Position numbers and translations under genes: made by a program | The notes under the pieces: model-generated | What the model was told of the DNA's origin: nothing | The model's input: the letters and a program-made list of their open reading frames with translations, nothing else | Databases searched by the model: none | From: an uncultured Elusimicrobium sp. | Lineage (GTDB): Bacteria > Elusimicrobiota > Endomicrobiia > Endomicrobiales > Endomicrobiaceae | Direction of reading: 5' to 3' | NCBI GenBank assembly: GCA_902761395.1 | Contig: CACWKJ010000081.1 | Coordinates: 1-5,042, forward strand | DNA: 5,042 bases | Shown: in pieces, positions 1 to 4,607 of the stretch | Layout of the letters: each line of letters begins with the position of its first letter | Numbering within the stretch: the first letter of the stretch is position 1

Positions 1-210
1 CCTGTTACATCATACGAAGCTTCCGGTTACAACTCTGAGAAAAGTATAGAAAACAAAATAAATAAGGCAATAACAAACAGAAAACATTTTAAACAAACAA
101 TTACATCACATTATTTAATTGTGGTTATATTGTTCTCAATATTAATACTTGCCTACTTACTGGAACAAATAAACCGCTATAGACGCAGATTTAGATTTCT
201 TAGATCCTAA
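1..210 (+). CDS. C-terminal part of a membrane protein (5' end outside window)
   Basis: Frame 1 is open from the first base to a TAA at 208-210, giving the last 69 residues of a protein. Residues about 1-37 are polar and hydrophilic, residues about 38-55 (HYLIVVILFSILILAYLL) form one strong transmembrane helix, and a short very basic tail (RYRRRFRFLRS) follows, which by the positive-inside rule should lie in the cytoplasm. The polar part contains NKINKAITNRKHFKQT, which aligns without gaps to NQINDSIQNRTPFTKT in the plus-strand protein at the right end of the window, so the two are probably paralogues. The last codons and the stop lie at the edge of a dispersed repeat that continues to about 263. 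I do not recognise the family and assign no function. An intrinsic terminator follows at 264-297. Confidence 0.75.
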   Translation, partial: PVTSYEASGYNSEKSIENKINKAITNRKHFKQTITSHYLIVVILFSILILAYLLEQINRYRRRFRFLRS

Positions 211-263
211 ATCGAGTCCGGAATGACAAACGACTGGATTGCCGCACTTCGTTCGCAATGACG
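200..263. repeat. Dispersed palindromic repeat remnant (REP/MITE-like)
   Basis: The stretch reads like a fragment of a family of intergenic repeats I recall from several bacterial genomes, whose hallmark is a sequence of the type GTCATTGCGA...GCAATCC. Here the complement is present: ATTGC at 238-242 and GCAAT at 255-259 form an inverted repeat around a CACTTCG centre, preceded by AGTCCGGAATGACAAACGAC. A second small inverted repeat, GATTTAG (188-194) and CTAAATC (207-213), spans the stop codon of the upstream gene. Assignment to a repeat family rests on memory; only one copy is in the window. Confidence 0.5.
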
Positions 264-297
264 GAAATGTGCAAAAAATGCACATTTCTTTTTTTTT
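264..297 (+). terminator. Intrinsic terminator of the left-hand membrane protein gene
   Basis: A perfect 10-bp inverted repeat, GAAATGTGCA (264-273) and TGCACATTTC (279-288), encloses a 5-base A loop and is followed by nine T (289-297). It lies 53 bases after the stop codon at 208-210 and is oriented to end plus-strand transcription before the convergent operon. Confidence 0.9.
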
Positions 298-354
298 GTT
301 ATGGTCGTTTAAGACCTTAAGATTTTAGGTTAGAATGAAGAAACCTAAAACAAC

Positions 355-389
355 AATTTATAATTTATAATTTACAATGTATAATTATA
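355..389. repeat. AT-rich heptanucleotide tandem repeat, five units
   Basis: Five consecutive 7-base units read AATTTAT, AATTTAT, AATTTAC, AATGTAT and AATTATA. The first two are identical and the rest are diverged. This is a short degenerate tandem array in the space between convergent genes; no function can be read from it. Confidence 0.7.
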
Positions 390-414
390 AGGGTTGGAAA
401 GAATTGAAGTCTTT

Positions 415-435
415 GTCGTTTGTCGTTTGCCGTTA
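415..435. repeat. GTCGTTT heptanucleotide tandem repeat, three units
   Basis: Units GTCGTTT (415-421), GTCGTTT (422-428) and GCCGTTA (429-435) lie just left of palindromic element copy 1. Related words (CCGTTGCCGTTT at 3063-3074 and GTCGTTA at 3105-3111) lie just left of copy 2, so the neighbourhoods of both copies share vocabulary beyond the element itself. Confidence 0.55.
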
Positions 436-537
436 AAAAAGAACGAATAGTTTGAGATGAACTGAAGTATTTTAGAATTGCGGTGTAGCGGTACATAAGA
501 TTTTAAAATACAAAAGTGTAGTCCAAACTATTCGTTC
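435..537 (-). terminator. Possible terminator of the radical SAM operon, built from element copy 1
   Basis: Read on the minus strand, the hairpin of copy 1 is followed at once by six T (complement of A435-A440). It starts 30 bases after the stop codon of the cupin gene, the last gene of the operon. The long stem plus U-tract fits an intrinsic terminator, although three G-T pairs of the plus-sense fold become A-C mismatches in the minus-sense RNA. Copy 2 lacks the T-run, so termination would be incidental to this copy. Confidence 0.5.
441..537. repeat. Palindromic element, copy 1 (97 bp, MITE-like or structured RNA)
   Basis: The element is bounded by a perfect 14-bp terminal inverted repeat, GAACGAATAGTTTG (441-454) and CAAACTATTCGTTC (524-537). 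Inside, a 12-bp stem (GTATTTTAGAAT with ATTTTAAAATAC) and a short apical stem TGTA-GCGG-TACA continue the fold, so the whole unit is one long imperfect hairpin. It matches the copy at 3114-3222 in the same orientation, with two substitutions in the left arm and the lack of a 12-bp apical segment. It contains no open reading frame of note. It may be a non-autonomous transposable palindrome, a structured RNA, or a terminator for the minus-strand operon that ends 30 bp away. Confidence 0.85.
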
Positions 538-567
538 GATATAATACTGATTTATTTTTAACTCAAT

Positions 568-924
568 TTACTTTTCCATCACAGCATCCGCTCCAGTATA
601 CTCCTCAAGTGAATTTTCTCTAACCTGAATACATGCATAACTAACAGGTGAATCCGAAGATGCACTAAACTGTCTTTTAACTGACGGTGCTACCTTAATT
701 ACATCCCCTTCGGAAAATTCTATTTTTTCTCCGTCGAGAACTGCCGTTCCATTACCGGAAAGAGCAATATAGATTTCTTCATTCTTTTTATGGTAATGAA
801 CAAAAGGTACACCTACACCCGCAGGAAGATTATTTATGCTTACTTCCGCACCGGTTAACCCAAGTACATCGTGTAACTCTGTTCTCGGATCTTGTTTTGC
901 ATTCCATTTACTGAACTTTGACAT
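568..924 (-). CDS. Small single-domain cupin protein, last gene of the radical SAM operon
   Basis: This 118-residue protein is a single cupin_2-type beta-barrel, probably cytosolic. The first cupin motif is present: H43-x-H45-x4-E50-x6-G57. In the second motif (EGDVIKVAPSVKRQF, about 72-86) the usual metal-binding histidine position is Arg84, so metal binding may be altered or absent. I recall related small cupins with KR at this place, so the change may be family-wide and not local decay. The ATG lies 2 bases past the stop of the preceding radical SAM gene, and a purine-rich Shine-Dalgarno (AGGGGG, complement of 935-940) lies in the end of that gene, which supports this start and cotranscription. 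The length is normal for a one-domain cupin. Substrate is unknown; roles as a small-molecule binder or isomerase are guesses. Confidence 0.9.
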   Translation of the reverse strand: MSKFSKWNAKQDPRTELHDVLGLTGAEVSINNLPAGVGVPFVHYHKKNEEIYIALSGNGTAVLDGEKIEFSEGDVIKVAPSVKRQFSASSDSPVSYACIQVRENSLEEYTGADAVMEK

Positions 925-926
925 TT

Positions 927-1850
927 TTATTTATCCCCCTTTTTGTTTCTGGTTCCGGTATTATCCGAACCTCTAATCTCTTCATGATAAAAATAATCTA
1001 CAACTATCGGATGTCCCTGAGGAACTCTGCCGTAAGGCATTTCATTATCCACAAACGAACAACCGTTTTTCTTAGCCATATCTTCAGCTTTCTTTTCCAA
1101 ATTTTCAAAATAGTTACGATTATGCTTATTATAAATTTCGTTATATAACGGTACCAAATTAGGATATTTGTTTTTGATATAATCCAGAATAGTTTTTTTA
1201 AATCCACCTCGTAAATTTAAATTTTCAAGCCAAAACAAATCGCATTGATTTTTTACCAGTTCGAATATAGCTTCAAAATCCGTAATACCCGGAAATACCG
1301 GCGACACAAAACATACGGTACGAATACCGGCATCGTAAACTTTTTTCATTGCCGAAATCCTTCGTTCGATACTAACGGCACAATCCATATCATTTTTAAA
1401 ATTCTCGTCTAATGTATTAACAGACCAAGAAACGGTAACCTGCCCCAACTCTTTAATAAGATCTATATCACGAACTACAAGATCCGATTTGGTACATATA
1501 AGTATATCCGCATTGCTGCCTTTAAGTTGTTCAAGCAATTTGCGAGTATTACAAAACTGTTCTTCTTGCGGAAGATACCCGTCCGTTACGGAACCTATTA
1601 CAACTCTTTGTCCTGCATATTTTTGAGGATTATTTATTTCTTGCCAATGTTTTACATCAAGAAATGTTCCCCAATCTTCACTATGACCCGTAAACCGTTT
1701 CATAAAAGAAGCATAACAATATTTACATGCATGAGTACAACCTACATAAGGGTTAACCGAATATCCACCTACAGGCAAACCGGACTTTGTCATAATATTT
1801 TTTGTTTCCACTTCCGCTATAATGATGCCGTCTTTTTCTGTTTGTACCAT
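927..1850 (-). CDS. Radical SAM protein, SPL/Rv2578c-like ('radical SAM mobile pair protein B' type)
   Basis: This 307-residue protein carries the radical SAM cluster motif C38-x3-C42-x2-C45 after the GYSVNPYVGC lead-in typical of the spore-photoproduct-lyase/Rv2578c-like branch. Other family signatures are TDGYLPQE (89-96), CTKSDLVVRDIDLI (119-132) and SIERRISAMKKVYDAGI (160-176). There is no C-terminal SPASM cysteine cluster, and the tail (about 290-307) is charged and probably disordered. It should bind a [4Fe-4S] cluster and cleave S-adenosylmethionine to a 5'-deoxyadenosyl radical; the substrate is unknown. Pairing with the next radical SAM gene and a MarR gene matches the arrangement I recall being annotated as the radical SAM mobile pair. 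The ATG overlaps the end of the upstream gene by 34 bp and has a strong GGAGG (complement of 1861-1865) 10 bases before it, which fixes the start. Confidence 0.93.
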   Translation of the reverse strand: MVQTEKDGIIIAEVETKNIMTKSGLPVGGYSVNPYVGCTHACKYCYASFMKRFTGHSEDWGTFLDVKHWQEINNPQKYAGQRVVIGSVTDGYLPQEEQFCNTRKLLEQLKGSNADILICTKSDLVVRDIDLIKELGQVTVSWSVNTLDENFKNDMDCAVSIERRISAMKKVYDAGIRTVCFVSPVFPGITDFEAIFELVKNQCDLFWLENLNLRGGFKKTILDYIKNKYPNLVPLYNEIYNKHNRNYFENLEKKAEDMAKKNGCSFVDNEMPYGRVPQGHPIVVDYFYHEEIRGSDNTGTRNKKGDK

Positions 1851-2527
1851 ACTTTTTGAGCCTCCAAAACTTTATTAAATTCATACGGCATTTCTTGAAC
1901 AATATTTTTTTCACCGACTACACAAACAAGATCTTCTTTCATGAAAACAGGAATATTAAGCAAATGTGCCTGTTTTGTAAGAGAATATGCCCAAACAGGA
2001 TCTGTTTGTACTTTTTTGCTTTGTGCACCAGTCATAGTACCTATAACAATCCAATCTATACCCTCCAAATCCACTTTACCGGGATCGTCGTACAACGGTT
2101 CAAAAGTTACATGATAATGTTTTGCATGTACATTTTTTCTTAAAGCATCTATTCGCCACAATTCCGCTTTTCTTGTAACCGTAACACCAAACCAAACATT
2201 TTCCAAATCCGTTTCAAAATTAAGCAAATCAGGCCGTTTTGTAAGGAACAAAAACTGATGTTGCGGATTTTCGGATATTTTTTCAAATACGGCATCGCAC
2301 CACTGTTTTTTCCAACAGGCAAAATCACTCATACCTGCTAAAAGAAAATTTTGCGGACGGGCTTTATCCATTAAACGAAGCTTTTTCGGAAAAAATTCGG
2401 GTTTCGAAAAGTCTTCTGTTATATGATAGCGGTTAACATTGTTTTTTGCATAACAATAATTACAACCTATATTACAACCTATTACCAAATTCATATTCTG
2501 AATTTTATCTTTAATACAAACACTCAT
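1817..2527 (-). CDS. Radical SAM protein, DUF5131/Gp37-like ('radical SAM mobile pair protein A' type)
   Basis: This 236-residue protein has the cluster motif C18-x3-C22-x2-C25 (GCNIGCNYCYA) close to the N terminus. It also shows the signatures of the DUF5131 (phage Gp37/Gp68-like) group: LAGMSDFACW (63-72), FLFLTKRPD (92-100), NVWFGVTV (110-117), HVTFEPLYD (139-147) and IDWIVIGTMTG (157-167). It is somewhat shorter than typical DUF5131 proteins as I recall them. Further cysteines are at 4, 71, 77 and 202. It should generate a 5'-deoxyadenosyl radical; no substrate is known. Its ATG overlaps the TGA of the marR-type gene as ATGA (complement of 2524-2527), a classic sign of translational coupling, and its 3' end overlaps the second radical SAM gene by 34 bp. 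The pair is therefore tightly co-expressed and may act on one substrate or in consecutive steps, which is inference. Confidence 0.92.
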   Translation of the reverse strand: MSVCIKDKIQNMNLVIGCNIGCNYCYAKNNVNRYHITEDFSKPEFFPKKLRLMDKARPQNFLLAGMSDFACWKKQWCDAVFEKISENPQHQFLFLTKRPDLLNFETDLENVWFGVTVTRKAELWRIDALRKNVHAKHYHVTFEPLYDDPGKVDLEGIDWIVIGTMTGAQSKKVQTDPVWAYSLTKQAHLLNIPVFMKEDLVCVVGEKNIVQEMPYEFNKVLEAQKVWYKQKKTASL

Positions 2528-2955
2528 TTTTGTTGCCCTTCTTCAAGGTTTTTACGAACACGATCGAGATATTCTTCAAATATTGTTATTTCTTTATCGG
2601 AAAAACCTTTATAAAAAATTTTTTCCATTTGATTGGAAACGGAACTGAATTCCTCTTTTAAAGAACGGGCTTTTTTCGTTAAATAGAGCAAAGTTTTTCT
2701 TTTATCGTTATCTGCCTGTACTCTGCGAATTAAACCTTGTTTTTCCATTCTTTCCAACATTGTTGTAAGAGAAGTTATTGCAAGACCACACTTTTCGGAA
2801 ACAAATTTTATTGGAATACCGTCTTTATTCCAAAGCACATAAAGTATTCTGCCTTGTGCACCATTAAATGCATCTACACCTTTATTAACTAAAATCTTTT
2901 CAAAAATTCTATCCCCGAGTTGCTTTACTTTTGATACCAAAAAGCCACCGTTCAT
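2524..2955 (-). CDS. MarR-family transcriptional regulator of the radical SAM pair operon
   Basis: This 143-residue protein has the MarR winged-helix fold: an N-terminal dimerisation helix (about 5-25), a helix-turn-helix around FVSEKCGLAITSLTTMLERMEKQGLI (51-76), the wing with the family hallmark D82-x-D84-x-R86, then C-terminal helices (94-140) that complete the dimer interface. The only cysteine is C56, in the DNA-binding region; a redox role is possible but unsupported. It is the first gene of the operon, and its TGA overlaps the ATG of the first radical SAM gene. The start is supported by AGGAGT (complement of 2965-2970) 9 bases upstream. Two palindromes in its promoter look like its own binding sites, so autorepression relieved by a ligand is the likely mode. 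I recall a dedicated MarR family annotated next to radical SAM mobile pairs, and this gene fits it by position. Confidence 0.93.
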   Translation of the reverse strand: MNGGFLVSKVKQLGDRIFEKILVNKGVDAFNGAQGRILYVLWNKDGIPIKFVSEKCGLAITSLTTMLERMEKQGLIRRVQADNDKRKTLLYLTKKARSLKEEFSSVSNQMEKIFYKGFSDKEITIFEEYLDRVRKNLEEGQQK

Positions 2956-2964
2956 AAAACAATT

Positions 2965-2980
2965 ACTCCTATATCGTAGT
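2965..2980. promoter_or_regulatory. Possible second MarR operator O2, overlapping the Shine-Dalgarno
   Basis: On the minus strand ACTACGATATAGGAGT is symmetric at 12 of 16 positions and shares the core TAC-n-ATAT-n-G with O1. Its centre is 27 bp from that of O1. It lies just after the predicted transcription start and includes the AGGAGT ribosome binding site. It is weaker than O1 and could be chance in AT-rich DNA. Confidence 0.4.
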
Positions 2981-2989
2981 TTTTTTAAA

Positions 2990-3009
2990 ATATTACCATA
3001 TAGTAGTAT
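2990..3009. promoter_or_regulatory. Probable MarR operator O1
   Basis: A 20-bp imperfect palindrome of the form ATAnTACnATATnGTAnTAT, symmetric at 16 of 20 positions, covers the -10 box and most of the spacer of the promoter. A dimer bound here would block RNA polymerase. The size and symmetry fit MarR-family operators; assignment to the regulator encoded just downstream is inference. Confidence 0.65.
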
Positions 3010-3019
3010 TTTTTGTCAA
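2990..3019 (-). promoter_or_regulatory. Sigma70-type promoter of the marR-radical SAM-cupin operon
   Basis: On the minus strand a perfect -35 box TTGACA (complement of 3014-3019) is followed after 18 bases by the -10 box TAATAT (complement of 2990-2995). Transcription would start near 2983, leaving a leader of about 27 bases that carries the Shine-Dalgarno of the marR-type gene. No other promoter is evident inside the operon. Confidence 0.8.
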
Positions 3020-3036
3020 GCAATTTTTTGTTGGAT

Positions 3037-3103
3037 GCTTTCAAAGAGTTTCAAGATTTTTACCGTTGCCGTTTGCAGCTTTCAAAGAATTTTAAAGCTT
3101 TTA
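3037..3103. repeat. Diverged direct repeat in the marR-metY spacer
   Basis: Two 26-bp units, 3037-3062 and 3078-3103, both begin GCTTTCAAAGA and end TTTTA, agreeing at 21 of 26 positions. They are separated by CCGTTGCCGTTTGCA. The units sit between the operon promoter and element copy 2. No gene is seen in the spacer 2956-3247. Confidence 0.6.
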
Positions 3104-3113
3104 AGTCGTTAGA

Positions 3114-3222
3114 GAACGAATAGTTTGAGACGAGCTGAAGTATTTTAGAATTGCGGTGTACATTTCGCGTAAGCGGTACATAAGATTTTAAAATACAAAA
3201 GTGTAGTCCAAACTATTCGTTC
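3114..3222. repeat. Palindromic element, copy 2 (109 bp, with full apical hairpin)
   Basis: The same perfect 14-bp terminal inverted repeat (3114-3127 and 3209-3222) and 12-bp inner stem (3140-3151 with 3185-3196) are present as in copy 1. The apex is longer: GTGTAC (3156-3161) pairs with GTACAT (3176-3181), and above it CGC-GTAA-GCG (3166-3175) makes a small stem closed by a GNRA-type tetraloop. The 12 bases 3161-3172 are exactly those missing in copy 1. It lies between metY and the marR-type gene, oriented like copy 1. TA dinucleotides near both outer ends (3110-3111 and 3225-3226) would suit a Tc1/mariner-type target site, but two copies cannot prove it. Confidence 0.85.
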
Positions 3223-3227
3223 GCTAT

Positions 3228-3277
3228 AAAAAAGGATTTAGAAAATGTTATATCGCAGATAGTCCCTTTTCTAAATC
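3228..3277 (-). terminator. Intrinsic terminator of metY, 5' arm inside the coding end
   Basis: GATTTAGAAAA and TTTTCTAAATC (3235-3245 and 3267-3277) form a perfect 11-bp inverted repeat around a 21-base loop. On the minus strand the second arm is followed by C and six T (complement of 3228-3233). The first arm lies in the last codons of metY and the loop contains its stop codon, so translation to the end should compete with the hairpin. Confidence 0.75.
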
Positions 3278-4513
3278 ACTGATGATATCCTCCACATTCT
3301 CCAACCCCACCGACAATCTCACCATTCCCGGATTAATTCCGCAAGCAATTAACTGCTCATCGGTCAACTGTCTGTGTGTAGCAGATGCAGGATGAAGAAC
3401 ACAAGTTCTTATATCTGCAACATGCACTTCGTTTGAAGCCATTTGTAAGTTGTCCATAAACTTAATTGCAGGTTGTTTACCGCCTTTGATTGTTATAGAC
3501 ATTACTCCGCTTTGACCTTTAGGCAAATATTTTTGTGCTAAATCGTGATATTTGTTACCTTTAAGTCCAGGATAGTTAACATGCTCTATTTTAGGATGTT
3601 TTTCCAAATATTTTGCTACTGTTATTGCATTGGAACAATATCTTTCCATTCTGACTGCAAGAGTTTCAAGCCCGAGATTTAACAAAAATCCGGAATGTCC
3701 TGAAGGATAAGCTCCGAAATCTCTCATAAGTTGCATTCTTGCTTTTATTATGTATGGTGCAAACGGATATTTTTTCGTGTATATCGTTCCGTGATAAGAT
3801 TCGTCGGGCTCTGTAAATTCGGGAAACTTTCCGCTTGTAAAATCGAATTTGCCGGAATCTACTATTACTCCCCCGCCCTGCACTGCATGACCGTCCATAT
3901 ATTTTGTTGTTGAATGAATAACGATATCCGCACCGTAATCTATAGGTTTGCAAAGTATAGGTGTAGCAAATGTGTTATCTACTATTAAAGGAATTTTGTT
4001 TGCATGAGCAACTTTAGCAAATCTTTCTATATCGAACACTTGCAAAGACGGGTTGGTTAATGTTTCACCGAAAATTGCTTTTGTGTTGGGTTTTATTGCT
4101 TTTTGTATTTCTTCTTCCGTTGCATCCACATCAACGAAAATACATTCTATTCCGAGTTTTTTAAGTGTAAAAGCAAAAAGGTTTATTGTTCCGCCGTAAA
4201 TTGCAGATGCACTTACAAAACTGTCCCCTGAATTACAAAGGTTCAAAATAGACATTAACGATGCCATTTGTCCCGAGCTTGTGCACATTGCTGCAGCACC
4301 GTGTTCAAGGTCTGCAATTCTTTTTTCCACAACATCCACCGTAGGGTTGGTGAACCTTGAATATATATGATTTTTTGTAGGATCATCGAAAACTTCCGCA
4401 ATTTCCTGTGTGGAAGTATAACGGAATGTGGTACTTTGATATATCGGCATAACTCTTGGTCCGCCGTTTACGGGTGTGTAACCCGAGTGTAAACATTTTG
4501 ATTCGTCTTTCAT
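3248..4513 (-). CDS. metY: O-acetylhomoserine sulfhydrylase (aminocarboxypropyltransferase)
   Basis: This 421-residue protein is a PLP-dependent enzyme of the Cys/Met metabolism fold type I family. MetY joins O-acetylhomoserine with sulfide (or methanethiol) to give homocysteine (or methionine) in the cytosol. Visible hallmarks are the phosphate-binding YSR (51-53) from the neighbouring subunit, TSSGQMA (78-84), N155, D179 in VDNTF, the PLP lysine K204 in HSTTKYMDGH, and the substrate-binding end HPASATHRQL (374-383) with VRLSVGLE (398-405). The insertion GKFPEFTEPDESYHG (228-242) separates MetY from MetB, MetC and methionine gamma-lyase. Length is normal, close to 430. The start is supported by AGAGGT (complement of 4521-4526) 7 bases upstream. 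It is transcribed alone, divergent from the plus-strand membrane protein, and separated from the radical SAM operon by its own terminator. Confidence 0.95.
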   Translation of the reverse strand: MKDESKCLHSGYTPVNGGPRVMPIYQSTTFRYTSTQEIAEVFDDPTKNHIYSRFTNPTVDVVEKRIADLEHGAAAMCTSSGQMASLMSILNLCNSGDSFVSASAIYGGTINLFAFTLKKLGIECIFVDVDATEEEIQKAIKPNTKAIFGETLTNPSLQVFDIERFAKVAHANKIPLIVDNTFATPILCKPIDYGADIVIHSTTKYMDGHAVQGGGVIVDSGKFDFTSGKFPEFTEPDESYHGTIYTKKYPFAPYIIKARMQLMRDFGAYPSGHSGFLLNLGLETLAVRMERYCSNAITVAKYLEKHPKIEHVNYPGLKGNKYHDLAQKYLPKGQSGVMSITIKGGKQPAIKFMDNLQMASNEVHVADIRTCVLHPASATHRQLTDEQLIACGINPGMVRLSVGLENVEDIISDLEKGLSAI

Positions 4514-4567
4514 TTCTTTTACCTCTTGATTTAGCTTACAACTTAAAGCTTATAGTTTAATGCTAAG

Positions 4568-4601
4568 ATTATATAAAATTTTTAGCAAAAATTTATATAA
4601 T
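4568..4601. promoter_or_regulatory. Near-perfect palindrome with back-to-back -10 boxes between metY and the divergent gene
   Basis: The arms 4568-4583 and 4587-4601 are complementary except for one extra A and are separated only by AGC. Each outer end is a TATAAT: 4596-4601 on the plus strand and the complement of 4568-4573 on the minus strand. They are therefore placed as the -10 boxes of the divergent gene and of metY, giving metY a leader of roughly 48 bases. No good -35 box is seen for either. The symmetry could also serve as an operator controlling both genes; AT-rich composition lowers confidence. Confidence 0.5.
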
Positions 4602-4607
4602 AACAAT

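Larger units (their letters stand above)
298..440. other. Gene-free AT-rich spacer with short repeats
   Basis: I see no credible gene here on either strand. The stretch contains a 9-bp inverted repeat, TTTTAGGTT (323-331) and AACCTAAAA (342-350), with no T-run on either side, so it is not an obvious terminator. It also contains two heptanucleotide tandem arrays, listed separately, and leads directly into copy 1 of the palindromic element. Confidence 0.6.

Noticed and set aside
538..560. TATAAT at 540-545 as a promoter firing out of element copy 1
   Set aside because: There is no -35 partner at the right distance, it would read antisense into the cupin gene, and such hexamers are common in AT-rich DNA. 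The matching place in copy 2 reads TATAAA.
927..1850. Spore photoproduct lyase (SplB)
   Set aside because: The fold branch is similar, but the gene is paired with another radical SAM gene and a MarR gene, and the lead-in and motif set fit the Rv2578c/mobile pair type better. Nothing points to spores.
918..2614. Plus-strand open frames at 918-1148, 1527-1859, 1856-2143 and 2423-2614
   Set aside because: They lie mostly or wholly opposite the radical SAM and MarR genes, have skewed composition and show no recognisable domain; they are mirror frames of real genes.
441..3222. Complete composite transposon
   Set aside because: No transposase or recombinase gene lies between or beside the two elements, so at most a non-autonomous or recombination-based arrangement can be argued.
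3666..3953. Open frames inside metY on either strand (3666-3953 minus, 3731-3913 plus)
   Set aside because: metY is complete and strongly supported here; the frames encode implausible Arg/Ser- or Cys/Phe-rich peptides.
4514..4567. SAM or other methionine-related riboswitch ahead of metY
   Set aside because: The likely leader is only about 50 bases, and I see only a weak TTAGC/GCTAA pairing without the conserved core of a SAM riboswitch class or a following terminator.
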